Source: Ruminococcus sp. (GTDB lineage: Bacteria > Bacillota > Clostridia > Oscillospirales > Ruminococcaceae). Taken from it: 64,000 nucleotides of DNA. Shown here in pieces: positions 57,651 through 64,000 of the stretch. The position numbers were made by a program, and so were the translations under genes. The notes beneath the pieces were generated by a model. The model ran no database searches and was not told the origin of the DNA. It saw only the letters and a list, made by a program, of their open reading frames with translations. The stretch lies in the NCBI GenBank assembly GCA_021201755.1, contig JAJQEI010000045.1, forward strand, positions 63,040-127,039, written 5' to 3'. Numbering within the stretch: the stretch's first letter is position 1; each line of letters begins with the position of its first letter.

Positions 57651-57702
57651 ATACCGCAAAATGCTAGGATTTCCACCGAATGCATTTTGCGGTATGTTTT
57701 TT
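57651..57702 (+). terminator. Strong terminator-like hairpin between the vWA and PP2C genes
   Basis: A perfect 14-bp stem (57651-57664 with 57682-57695) followed by GTTTTTT. It divides the vWA gene from the phosphatase and kinase genes, so expression of the two halves may be unequal or conditional. No obvious promoter is seen in the 20 bp between it and the PP2C start. Confidence 0.8.
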
Positions 57703-57722
57703 CGAAGAAAGTAGGGAAAAAT

Positions 57723-58718
57723 ATGAAATTATTTTCAACGTCCAAGCCGATTGTTGTTTCCAATGAGGTTATTTCCAATCGGGGCGAGGATGCATATATC
57801 GTTGGAAATCATTCTGGTCTGTACAGGGATCAATGTTATATTGGGGCATTTGATGGTTGTGGTGGTTCGGGTAGCCGACGTTATCCACAATTGAAAGGTC
57901 GAACTGGTGCGTGGGTTGGATCTCGTGCAACAGCTGCGCAAACAAAGGCGTTTCTCTGTGATGATCGCCTGCAGCTGTATGACAACAAAAGTGTACAGTA
58001 GTTGCAGAATAATTTATTTCATACGCTACAAAAAATCCAACAAAATTATAATGGCGGTGCGGATATGAGCGTTCACAGCTCATTTAACAAAGCATTTCCT
58101 ACAACTATGAGTTTAATTGTGACGGAAGAAAATGGTGCTGATAGTTTGAAGTGTGAATTCATTTGGGCAGGGGATTCCCGTGGTTATTTTTTGGATCAGG
58201 GTGGGTTATGTCAAATTACAGTGGATGACATCAACGCCAATGTAGACGATGCTTTCCAGAATCTGATTGATGATGGAATCATGACGAATATGGTAAATGG
58301 GGAGAAAGAATTTAAGCTTCACTATCGGGTATTAGAATTGAAGAGATGGCGAAATCTCCCCGCAATGTTAATTAGTGCTACGGACGGTGCGTTTTCATAT
58401 TTTCAAACATCTATGGAGTTTGAATTTCTAATTCTAGACACGCTGAATAGTGCAAAGACACCCGCAGAGTGGAAAGCGATGCTAAAGAGTCGTTTGGATG
58501 AAATTGCAGGTGATGACTATGTTCTGGCGATCGGGCTGTTTGGATTTGAAAATTTTAAAGCTGTAGGCAAACACTTCAGCAATCGTTACAGTGATATAAA
58601 AGGTATTATGAATCAAATCGATGCTATAGACCCCAAACAACCAGACAGAATTGAGCAGTTACGGAAAATATGGAATACATATAAAAGTGCCTATTATCGT
58701 GAGAATGGAGAAAAATAA
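57723..58718 (+). pseudogene. PP2C-type protein phosphatase with in-frame TAG
   Basis: 331-codon phosphatase of the PPM/PP2C fold. Metal and catalytic motifs: RGEDAYIV at the start, YIGAFDGCGGSG (Asp44), IWAGDSRGYF (about 149-155), ISATDGAF and GDDYVLAI. TAG lies at 57999-58001 (codon 93) in KSVQ-stop-LQNNLFH, in the same frame and between conserved motifs. Start ATG57723 with a GTAGGG site. The domain normally removes phosphate from Ser/Thr of kinase substrates. It sits between the vWA and kinase genes, the order known for TerY-P modules. Confidence 0.85.
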
Positions 58719-58735
58719 ACGGTGGTGATGAAAAA

Positions 58736-59701
58736 ATGGCAAACATGGATTCGTATGAAGTCAATGGCTATTTGATTCGGGAAACACTTAAAGCGACCGA
58801 TGGCGGCAACTGTCGTTGGGGGTATGCGGAGCGTTATGGAAAAACTTTTTTTATAAAAGAATTCCTTTCCCCGAAATATCCCGATAAAGATTCGAAAATG
58901 TCTGAGCGATTGAAAGAGCAGCGTATTCAAAAGTGTAACGATTGGTACGATATGCACTCTCAAGTGTATCAAGCGGTCATTCAAAGCTCAGGTGGGAATT
59001 TGGTACAGCCGATTGACTTTTTCCGAAGTGGTAGTTGTTTTTATTTGGTGACGGAGAAAATTGACGCCACGGATATCCACTTTGAAAATATTTATCAGCG
59101 AAGTGCGGAACAGCGACATATTTTACTAAAAATATTGTCCTATGAGCTGTCTCGTCTGGCAGAACATAACGTTGTGCATTCGGACATGAAGCCGGATAAT
59201 CTATTGCTTAAGGATACGGTGGATGGCTATTTTACTGTGAAGATTATCGATTTTGATGCAAGCTTCTTGTCCACAAATCTGCCACCGTCAGATGAATTGA
59301 CGGGGGATCAGGTGTATTTTTCGCCAGAGATGATTGATTATATGGTCACAGACAGCATGGGTGCAATCACACCAAAATCGGATGTGTTTGCGCTGGGAAT
59401 TTTGTTTCACCAAATTCTGTGCGGTAAGCTGCCGGAATATGACACAGAAACATATAGCTGTGTAGGCGAAGCCGTACGGCAGGAGGCAAAGATTAAAATT
59501 GACGTACAGATTTTACCGGAGTATAGTGAACTTATCCAAAAAATGCTAGTTGCAGATGTAGAAAAACGTCCGACGGCGTTGGATGTCTTGCAGCAGCTCT
59601 GTTGGATTGAGTCCACTCTGTTCTCGACGAGAAATCGTCGGAAACGATTTCGGGACGCCAGAACGGCAGATTCTTGGAATCGACCGAATCGGCTTGGGTA
59701 A
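58736..59701 (+). CDS. Ser/Thr protein kinase of the vWA-PP2C-kinase triad
   Basis: A 321-aa soluble kinase with all catalytic elements, some in variant form: Lys41 in FFIKEFL, HSDMKPDN at 148-155 (HSD in place of HRD, Asp150 present), IDFDAS at 171-176 (DFD in place of DFG) and FSPEM. GALGILFH-type helices follow, and the C-terminal tail after about 295 is basic (RNRRKRFRDAR). No TM helix. It starts 17 bp after the PP2C stop with a GGTGGTGA site. It is likely to phosphorylate the vWA or zinc-ribbon neighbours; that is inference. Confidence 0.88.
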   Translation: MANMDSYEVNGYLIRETLKATDGGNCRWGYAERYGKTFFIKEFLSPKYPDKDSKMSERLKEQRIQKCNDWYDMHSQVYQAVIQSSGGNLVQPIDFFRSGSCFYLVTEKIDATDIHFENIYQRSAEQRHILLKILSYELSRLAEHNVVHSDMKPDNLLLKDTVDGYFTVKIIDFDASFLSTNLPPSDELTGDQVYFSPEMIDYMVTDSMGAITPKSDVFALGILFHQILCGKLPEYDTETYSCVGEAVRQEAKIKIDVQILPEYSELIQKMLVADVEKRPTALDVLQQLCWIESTLFSTRNRRKRFRDARTADSWNRPNRLG

Positions 59702-59711
59702 GAAGAGAGGA

Positions 59712-60428
59712 ATGGATATATGGAAATGTACAAGATGCGAAACGACAAATGAGGATAAGTCGGTAGAATGTATCATTTGTCACTTCGAAAAGCCAAAACC
59801 GGTAGATCCTACCAAAACGAAGTGTATCAATAAAGCTTGTGGCAAGGATATTCCCAAGGGTGCGGCATTTTGTCCCTATTGCAGTTCGGCACAGAGTGCA
59901 AAAGCGACGAAAAGATGGAAGTGTTTGGGTTGTGGTACGAGCAATCCGGAAATGATGCGAGTTTGTGCCAAGTGCGGATTAGAATGTGGAAAAAAGCCGG
60001 AGCCAAAAAAGACGCCGCCGCTCACACCACCTCCGCCACCGTCGCCAGAAGAATGGCAGTGCCCAGTATGTCACACCACGAATGCTGCGAGCGTAGTGGC
60101 TTGTACCAAGTGTGCCTGCCCTAACGACGATAAAAAAGAAGTTGTCGTTTGGACTTGTAAGAAGTGCGGCATGGAAAATCACGATTCTCGGAACGATTGT
60201 TATGAATGTGAAAAGAAGCGTCCGCACAGAAACAAGAAAATGGAAATATTCTTGGTAGTAGCGATTATCGTTTTGATGGGAGCATTGGTTGTCACTGCGG
60301 TTCTGGTGTCGCAATATGGCAGCTATAATAACGCAACTGGTCAAAATAGTGGATTGGAATGGAATCGGGTGATAAATCATATCGTTTTGTCAATAAAATC
60401 GTATCCATTCTCGAGGGTATTTCGATAG
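59712..60428 (+). CDS. RanBP2-type zinc-finger membrane protein
   Basis: 238 aa. Three RanBP2-like fingers of the form WxCxxCxTxNxxxxxxCxxC (WKCTRCETTNEDKSVECIIC and two more), a zinc ribbon (CINKACGKDIPKGAAFCPYC), a Pro-rich linker (PPPPPSPEE) and a last finger WTCKKCGMENHDSRNDCYEC. One TM helix follows (IFLVVAIIVLMGALVVTAVL) and a short outer tail of about 35 residues. The tail looks truncated compared with the other membrane proteins of the cluster, so a frameshift near 60340 is possible. ATG59712 has an AGAGG site 10 bp after the kinase. Confidence 0.8.
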   Translation: MDIWKCTRCETTNEDKSVECIICHFEKPKPVDPTKTKCINKACGKDIPKGAAFCPYCSSAQSAKATKRWKCLGCGTSNPEMMRVCAKCGLECGKKPEPKKTPPLTPPPPPSPEEWQCPVCHTTNAASVVACTKCACPNDDKKEVVVWTCKKCGMENHDSRNDCYECEKKRPHRNKKMEIFLVVAIIVLMGALVVTAVLVSQYGSYNNATGQNSGLEWNRVINHIVLSIKSYPFSRVFR

Positions 60429-60440
60429 GGGGAATGAAGT

Positions 60441-61712
60441 ATGTTTTGTGATAACTGCGGAGAAGAGATACAAAATTCAAGTAATAAGTGCTGTGGAAAA
60501 TGCGGCTATGAATTGAAGTATCGTGAATCAAGTGTTCCGGATGAGATACACGAAATTTTGTCTGGCGATTTGCTTTATGACAAATTTCTAGAGGAAATTG
60601 ATTATGCGAAAAAGCATGACTCGGATATTCCACAGAAAGATTCGGATGAGCATGACAAAGACAAGCCAAACGATTTCGATCTGCCACCAGAGGAATCATC
60701 TTGGAAAAAATCGGCGATTATCGGCGGAGCGGTTGCAGTCGTGGTTTTGGTTTTGACGGTAGTACTTTTGGTTGCGCTTCAACCGGCAGATGGAACGGAA
60801 ACGGCGGAAAGAGAAGTTAGTTCTACGACGGAAGGGTCAGAAATACAGGAAGATTTATCAAGTGTTACGACAGTGACAACAAGCGAAAGTACTACAACAG
60901 AAGTGACATTGGAAACTTACGAAGCGAATGCTTCTGATAATGAAATTCTATCTTCTGATGTTTTTAAGTGGTCTGAGGGTGAAATTAATTCCTATAATTA
61001 TGGTTGCTCAAGTTCAGCGTTAAAAAATATGATATATGGTGATTCTTCGGAAAATGCAGTAAATATATCTGAATTTTTTAATACAGTTAAAAATAATCAA
61101 AATTTTGGTGATAATGGTAATAATGTTTCTATTTGTGTAGGTGATGTGACACTTACATTGAATAATAAAGAGATTATGCTAAAATTAGTAGATGAATGTT
61201 ATAGTAAAAAAGATGACTTTAATGTAAATGCAGATGAAAGTAATCCGTATACAACTATTAGAATTAATAACATTCCATATAATTTGAAATATGTTAAAGA
61301 AACCAATACAACAGGCAAGAAGTTTAAGGTAGAGGAAAACGGAAGTGAGATTGATAATCATTATTTTTACTTATGTGATGACTATGCTGATAATGGTTAT
61401 TATCTTGTCATGGAGTATGACGAAAAAACTGATGAGAAATATTCTATGTATGTTATGTCAACGAATACGGAAGGAGTTTATCAGGTGACAGCCATTATGT
61501 TGTCTAATACAGGAAATACAATTGAGTTAATGACAACCACCACGGAACAAACCACAACCACTACAACAACCACCACTGTCACCGTCAAAAACACACTGAA
61601 AACAACCAAAGCTATAACAGAAACTACAACCACAGCTGAGACAACAAAAAAAATTGAAGAGGAATATAGTTTGGGTGAGGCAGATAGTATTGAAAATAAT
61701 GAACCTTCCTAG
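60441..61712 (+). CDS. Zinc-ribbon membrane protein with Thr-rich outer domain
   Basis: 423 aa: CDNCGEEIQNSSNKCCGKCG ribbon at the N-terminus, an acidic linker, a TM helix at about 92-114 (IIGGAVAVVVLVLTVVLLVAL), then a large outer domain with Thr/Ser linkers, an Asn-rich core (about 160-360) and a C-terminal Thr tract (TTTEQTTTTTTTTTVTV). I do not recognise the core fold. It is the last gene of the zinc-ribbon cluster and is followed by a clear terminator. The core is locally AT-richer than its neighbours. Confidence 0.82.
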   Translation: MFCDNCGEEIQNSSNKCCGKCGYELKYRESSVPDEIHEILSGDLLYDKFLEEIDYAKKHDSDIPQKDSDEHDKDKPNDFDLPPEESSWKKSAIIGGAVAVVVLVLTVVLLVALQPADGTETAEREVSSTTEGSEIQEDLSSVTTVTTSESTTTEVTLETYEANASDNEILSSDVFKWSEGEINSYNYGCSSSALKNMIYGDSSENAVNISEFFNTVKNNQNFGDNGNNVSICVGDVTLTLNNKEIMLKLVDECYSKKDDFNVNADESNPYTTIRINNIPYNLKYVKETNTTGKKFKVEENGSEIDNHYFYLCDDYADNGYYLVMEYDEKTDEKYSMYVMSTNTEGVYQVTAIMLSNTGNTIELMTTTTEQTTTTTTTTTVTVKNTLKTTKAITETTTTAETTKKIEEEYSLGEADSIENNEPS

Positions 61713-61722
61713 ATTCATTTCT

Positions 61723-61754
61723 AAGCAACCGCTCTCCCAGCGGTTGCTTTTTTT
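61723..61754 (+). terminator. Terminator of the zinc-ribbon/kinase cluster
   Basis: AAGCAACCGCT (61723-61733) pairs with AGCGGTTGCTT (61739-61749), and is followed by a T-tract to 61754. Confidence 0.9.
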
Positions 61755-61781
61755 GCGATTTGACTTTTTCGAAAAAACCTA

Positions 61782-61810
61782 TTGACTTGATAGGGAAAAT
61801 ATGATATAAT
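61782..61810 (+). promoter_or_regulatory. Promoter of the moeB-JAMM operon
   Basis: TTGACT (61782-61787), 17-bp spacer, TATAAT (61805-61810) with an extended TGA upstream, 21 bp from the start codon. The -10 region resembles those at 4809 and 17753. Confidence 0.85.
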
Positions 61811-61830
61811 CGTGGAAAAGGAGGAAGCGT

Positions 61831-62637
61831 ATGGAATTCACGAATGAACAGCGAAGCCGTTATGCACGAAATCTTCTCTTGACGGAAGTGGGCGCACGGG
61901 GACAGGAAAAGCTGACACAGGGAAAAGTCCTAATTATCGGCGCAGGGGGACTTGGCTCGCCTGCGGCACTCTATCTGGCGGCGGCTGGCGTCGGGACGAT
62001 TGGTATCGTAGATGGAGACGCAGTCGATTTGTCCAACCTACAGCGGCAGATTCTCCACACCACCGGCGATGTGGGCAGGTCGAAGGTGGACTCCGCATGG
62101 GAGAAGATGACGGAGCTGAATCCGGATATTACGGTGCGAACGTATCATACGATGGTGAACAGTCGGAATATTATGGAAATTCTGGCGGACTATGATTTTA
62201 TTATTGATGCGACGGACAATTTTCAAGCGAAATTTTTGATAAACGATGCCTGTGTCATTGCTCAAAAGCCCTTTTCTTACGGCGGAATTCTTCGCTTTCA
62301 AGGGCAGCTGATGACCTACGTGCCGGAGCGTGGTCCCTGTTATCGCTGCATCTTTCAAACGCCGCCGCCTACTGCCGCTGCGCTTACTTGTCGGCAGGTG
62401 GGTGTTATGGGGGCGGTATGTGGCGTGATTGGCAGCTTACAGGCGATGGAGGCAATCAAATTTCTCCTAAGGGAGGGGGAGCTGCTTGTCGGTTATCTCT
62501 TGACATACGATGCACTGAAAATGGAATTTCGAAAAGTGAAGCTGCCGTCTCACAGGGCAGACTGTGCTGTTTGCGGCACGAATCCAACGATTATAACGCC
62601 AAGAGATGAGGCGTGTACCGGATGTAATGGCGTATGA
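61831..62637 (+). CDS. HesA/MoeB/ThiF family E1-like adenylyltransferase
   Basis: A 268-aa E1-like enzyme that adenylates the C-terminal glycine of a ThiS/MoaD-type sulfur carrier. Motifs are RYARNLLL, IIGAGGLGSPAALYLAAAGVG (nucleotide binding, abbreviated), DGDAVDLSNLQRQ, the zinc-site cysteines (CYRC ... CAVC) and CRQVGVMGAVCG. No rhodanese domain is present, unlike many MoeZ proteins. It overlaps the JAMM peptidase start by 4 bp. No sulfur-carrier gene is in the window. The DNA is visibly more GC-rich than the cluster upstream. Confidence 0.92.
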   Translation: MEFTNEQRSRYARNLLLTEVGARGQEKLTQGKVLIIGAGGLGSPAALYLAAAGVGTIGIVDGDAVDLSNLQRQILHTTGDVGRSKVDSAWEKMTELNPDITVRTYHTMVNSRNIMEILADYDFIIDATDNFQAKFLINDACVIAQKPFSYGGILRFQGQLMTYVPERGPCYRCIFQTPPPTAAALTCRQVGVMGAVCGVIGSLQAMEAIKFLLREGELLVGYLLTYDALKMEFRKVKLPSHRADCAVCGTNPTIITPRDEACTGCNGV

Positions 62638-63044
62638 TTTTTATAAAAAGGCTGGACTTTGAAAAAATGACTGCCTATGCGAAGCAGCTGCTGCCCGAAG
62701 AGGCGTGCGGTTTAATCGCCGGTCGGGAAGTGGGGGAGGACGTGTGGATTGAAAAAGTGTACTTGCTTCCCAATGCGGAACATTCTCGTGTGCATTTTAC
62801 CATTGAGCCGAAAGCACAATTTGCTGCTGTCAAGGATATACGCCGACAGGAACGAAAACTGTTAGGTAATTGGCATTCTCATCCAGAATCGGCTGCTATT
62901 CCCTCGCTGGAGGACAGGCGACTTGCTTATGATATTACAGCGCACTATCTCATTTTATCCCTACAAGGGGAAACACCCGTGTTACGTTCGTTTCATATAG
63001 AAAACATGGAGTGGGTTGCCGAACTACTTGTGATAACGTCATAA
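62634..63044 (+). CDS. JAMM/MPN family (Mov34/Rri1-like) metallopeptidase
   Basis: A 136-aa JAB1/MPN metallopeptidase. The zinc site is complete: the catalytic Glu in PEEACGLI, and NWHSHPESAAIPSLED for the HxHx7SxxD motif. Bacterial members next to an E1-like gene cut the residues after the terminal Gly-Gly of a sulfur carrier, freeing it for adenylation (Mec+-type, cysteine synthesis). The ATGA overlap with the E1 gene supports the same pathway. It ends just before a bidirectional terminator. Confidence 0.9.
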   Translation: MIFIKRLDFEKMTAYAKQLLPEEACGLIAGREVGEDVWIEKVYLLPNAEHSRVHFTIEPKAQFAAVKDIRRQERKLLGNWHSHPESAAIPSLEDRRLAYDITAHYLILSLQGETPVLRSFHIENMEWVAELLVITS

Positions 63045-63078
63045 AAAGGACACCGCAAAAGCGATGTCCTTTTTTTTT
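63043..63078. terminator. Bidirectional terminator between the JAMM and esterase genes
   Basis: AAAAAGGACA and CGC pair with GCG and TGTCCTTTTT around an AAAA loop with one internal mismatch, followed by T8 on the + strand and T5 on the minus strand. Confidence 0.88.
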
Positions 63079-63110
63079 GGGATATATCATTATATAGTCA
63101 TATGGTCAAT

Positions 63111-64000
63111 TTATGTGTTGGATTGGAATAACTCGCTTAATGTGTCCGTATTTTCTTGTAAAACGTTTAACACATACTTGTCAAAGTGTCGTGCATCGTT
63201 TTCCGAATCACCAAATTCGTAGGTTTCCTGTCCATAGTCGATGACATCAAATCCAGGCATTGCCTTGCTTGCGCCTGCGGTACGATAAGATACGGCATCT
63301 GCTAGGCTGAATGAAACATTTCCATCCGTAATCGAAACCCAGCTGCTTAAATCTGTTCCGCTAGCTGTTGTCGCCGTGCCATTGCTGGTCTGAGTTTCCG
63401 CTTCAGGCTTTGTTACCTCGACTGCACCGTCTACATATTCGCCGTACATTTTGTCTAGGTAGAGTGACAGAGATTCGCCTAGAATTTCCGACGGAACGTG
63501 ACTGCCGTCCCACTGCCATTCAATGTTGATATTCGTTCCAGCGTTCAGCCATGCAATTTCCAGATTCAGCGAGGAGAACATGGACATATCCCCCTCAGAC
63601 GCACCCATGAGAATTCGTACCCAAGTAGGGTTCTCCGTGTCTTCTGCACCGATATAGTTGAGCGGATCGTACAGTTCCACTTGATTGTTACCGAATTCGT
63701 CACCTGCTTCTATTGCAGCAATATCTGTTTCATAGGCTTCGAGCATTTCATCAAAGCTGCTATAATTTTCTGAATCAACGCTGCTGCCAACGCCCTGTGT
63801 CGTTCCTGCATCAGGCGTGCCGACCTCATCGCCCATTCCGGAGGTGACATCGTCGTCCGTGCCGTCTCTATCAGGTAGGTCGCCATCAGCTATATCGTCA
63901 GGTGCTTCACCATTTGGTAGACCGTCAGCACTTTCGCCATCAGCTATATCGTCTGGTGCTTCGCCGTCTGGTAGACCGTCGGCGTTACCACCACCTGGCA
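63111..64000 (-). CDS. Tannase/feruloyl esterase-like alpha/beta hydrolase, C-terminal part (partial)
   Basis: The frame is open from the right edge to TAA at 63111-63113, about 296 residues. Near the window edge it has two 18-aa repeats rich in Asp, Gly, Pro and Glu, then PLNYIGAEDTENPTWVRILMG, a likely catalytic Asp in ASEGDMS and a likely catalytic His in WDGSHVPSEI. These resemble the C-terminal triad region of subtype B tannases and related plant-polymer esterases. A second region of 90 residues follows (KPEAETQTSNGTATTASG onward). The nucleophile Ser and any signal peptide lie outside the window. It is probably secreted, fitting the fibre-degrading lifestyle. Confidence 0.6.
   Translation of the reverse strand, partial: PGGGNADGLPDGEAPDDIADGESADGLPNGEAPDDIADGDLPDRDGTDDDVTSGMGDEVGTPDAGTTQGVGSSVDSENYSSFDEMLEAYETDIAAIEAGDEFGNNQVELYDPLNYIGAEDTENPTWVRILMGASEGDMSMFSSLNLEIAWLNAGTNINIEWQWDGSHVPSEILGESLSLYLDKMYGEYVDGAVEVTKPEAETQTSNGTATTASGTDLSSWVSITDGNVSFSLADAVSYRTAGASKAMPGFDVIDYGQETYEFGDSENDARHFDKYVLNVLQENTDTLSELFQSNT
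63881..63988 (-). repeat. Two 54-bp tandem repeats in the esterase gene
   Basis: Units 63881-63934 and 63935-63988 encode DGLP(D/N)GEAPDDIADGESA-type 18-aa repeats. The array may continue past the window edge. Confidence 0.85.

Overview
The window looks like chromosome of a low-GC, Gram-positive, anaerobic Clostridia, most likely a fibre-degrading Ruminococcus-type Oscillospiraceae. The evidence is a PyrR-attenuated pyrimidine operon, AddAB, a V-type ATPase operon in the Enterococcus ntp order, many Thr/Glu-rich linkers, and a secreted GH26 mannanase ending in a type I dockerin, the hallmark of cellulosome producers. I see no rRNA, tRNA, CRISPR array or prophage.

Layout. 1-14.3 kb is a compact + strand housekeeping block: end of addB, addA, rsmA, then a promoter, PyrR-binding leader and attenuator feeding pyrR-pyrC-pyrF-carA-carB-pyrK-pyrD-ruvX. 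14.3-16.4 kb holds a 57-aa membrane-associated protein, trmL, and disrupted cobO and polysaccharide deacetylase genes. 16.4-28.6 kb carries a CDF metal transporter, a lipoprotein cyclophilin, murD, two M42 peptidases, a GNAT protein, a PLP enzyme of the methionine gamma-lyase/aluminium-resistance family, a PASTA pseudokinase, and a MATE exporter with an attenuator-like leader followed by a cytidylate kinase-like gene. 28.7-36.7 kb is an eroded accessory stretch: GNAT plus a broken nitrilase, IS3-type remnants, and broken DUF1703 and DUF6273 genes sharing a duplicated upstream region. It also contains an intact cysK-rrf2 pair and an XRE regulator. 36.9-46.7 kb holds a YlbJ-like membrane protein and the convergent nine-gene V-ATPase operon, whose K subunit keeps the Na+ ligands. 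46.7-51.1 kb has trmO, a broken EamA transporter and the GH26-dockerin enzyme. 61.8-64 kb has a MoeB/ThiF E1-like enzyme with a JAMM peptidase, and a tannase-like esterase running off the end.

The most unusual part is 51.3-61.7 kb. It is one co-directional run of zinc-ribbon proteins: a zinc ribbon-TM-CAP-like protein, three tandem zinc ribbon-TM paralogues, a soluble protein with nine predicted zinc ribbons, a RanBP2-finger TM protein and a zinc ribbon-TM-Thr-rich protein. They surround a vWA protein, a PP2C phosphatase and a Ser/Thr kinase. The last three match the gene content of the known TerY-P (vWA-phosphatase-kinase) triad, here set among putative membrane sensors.

A second window-wide theme is single-lesion gene damage. 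At least six genes carry one in-frame TGA or TAG, and several others carry one-base slips in A/T homopolymers or a 16-bp tandem duplication. Where the ancestral codon can be inferred, the nonsense changes are transitions. This may be real decay or switching in a natural strain, or an assembly artefact. Raw reads or a close relative would decide.
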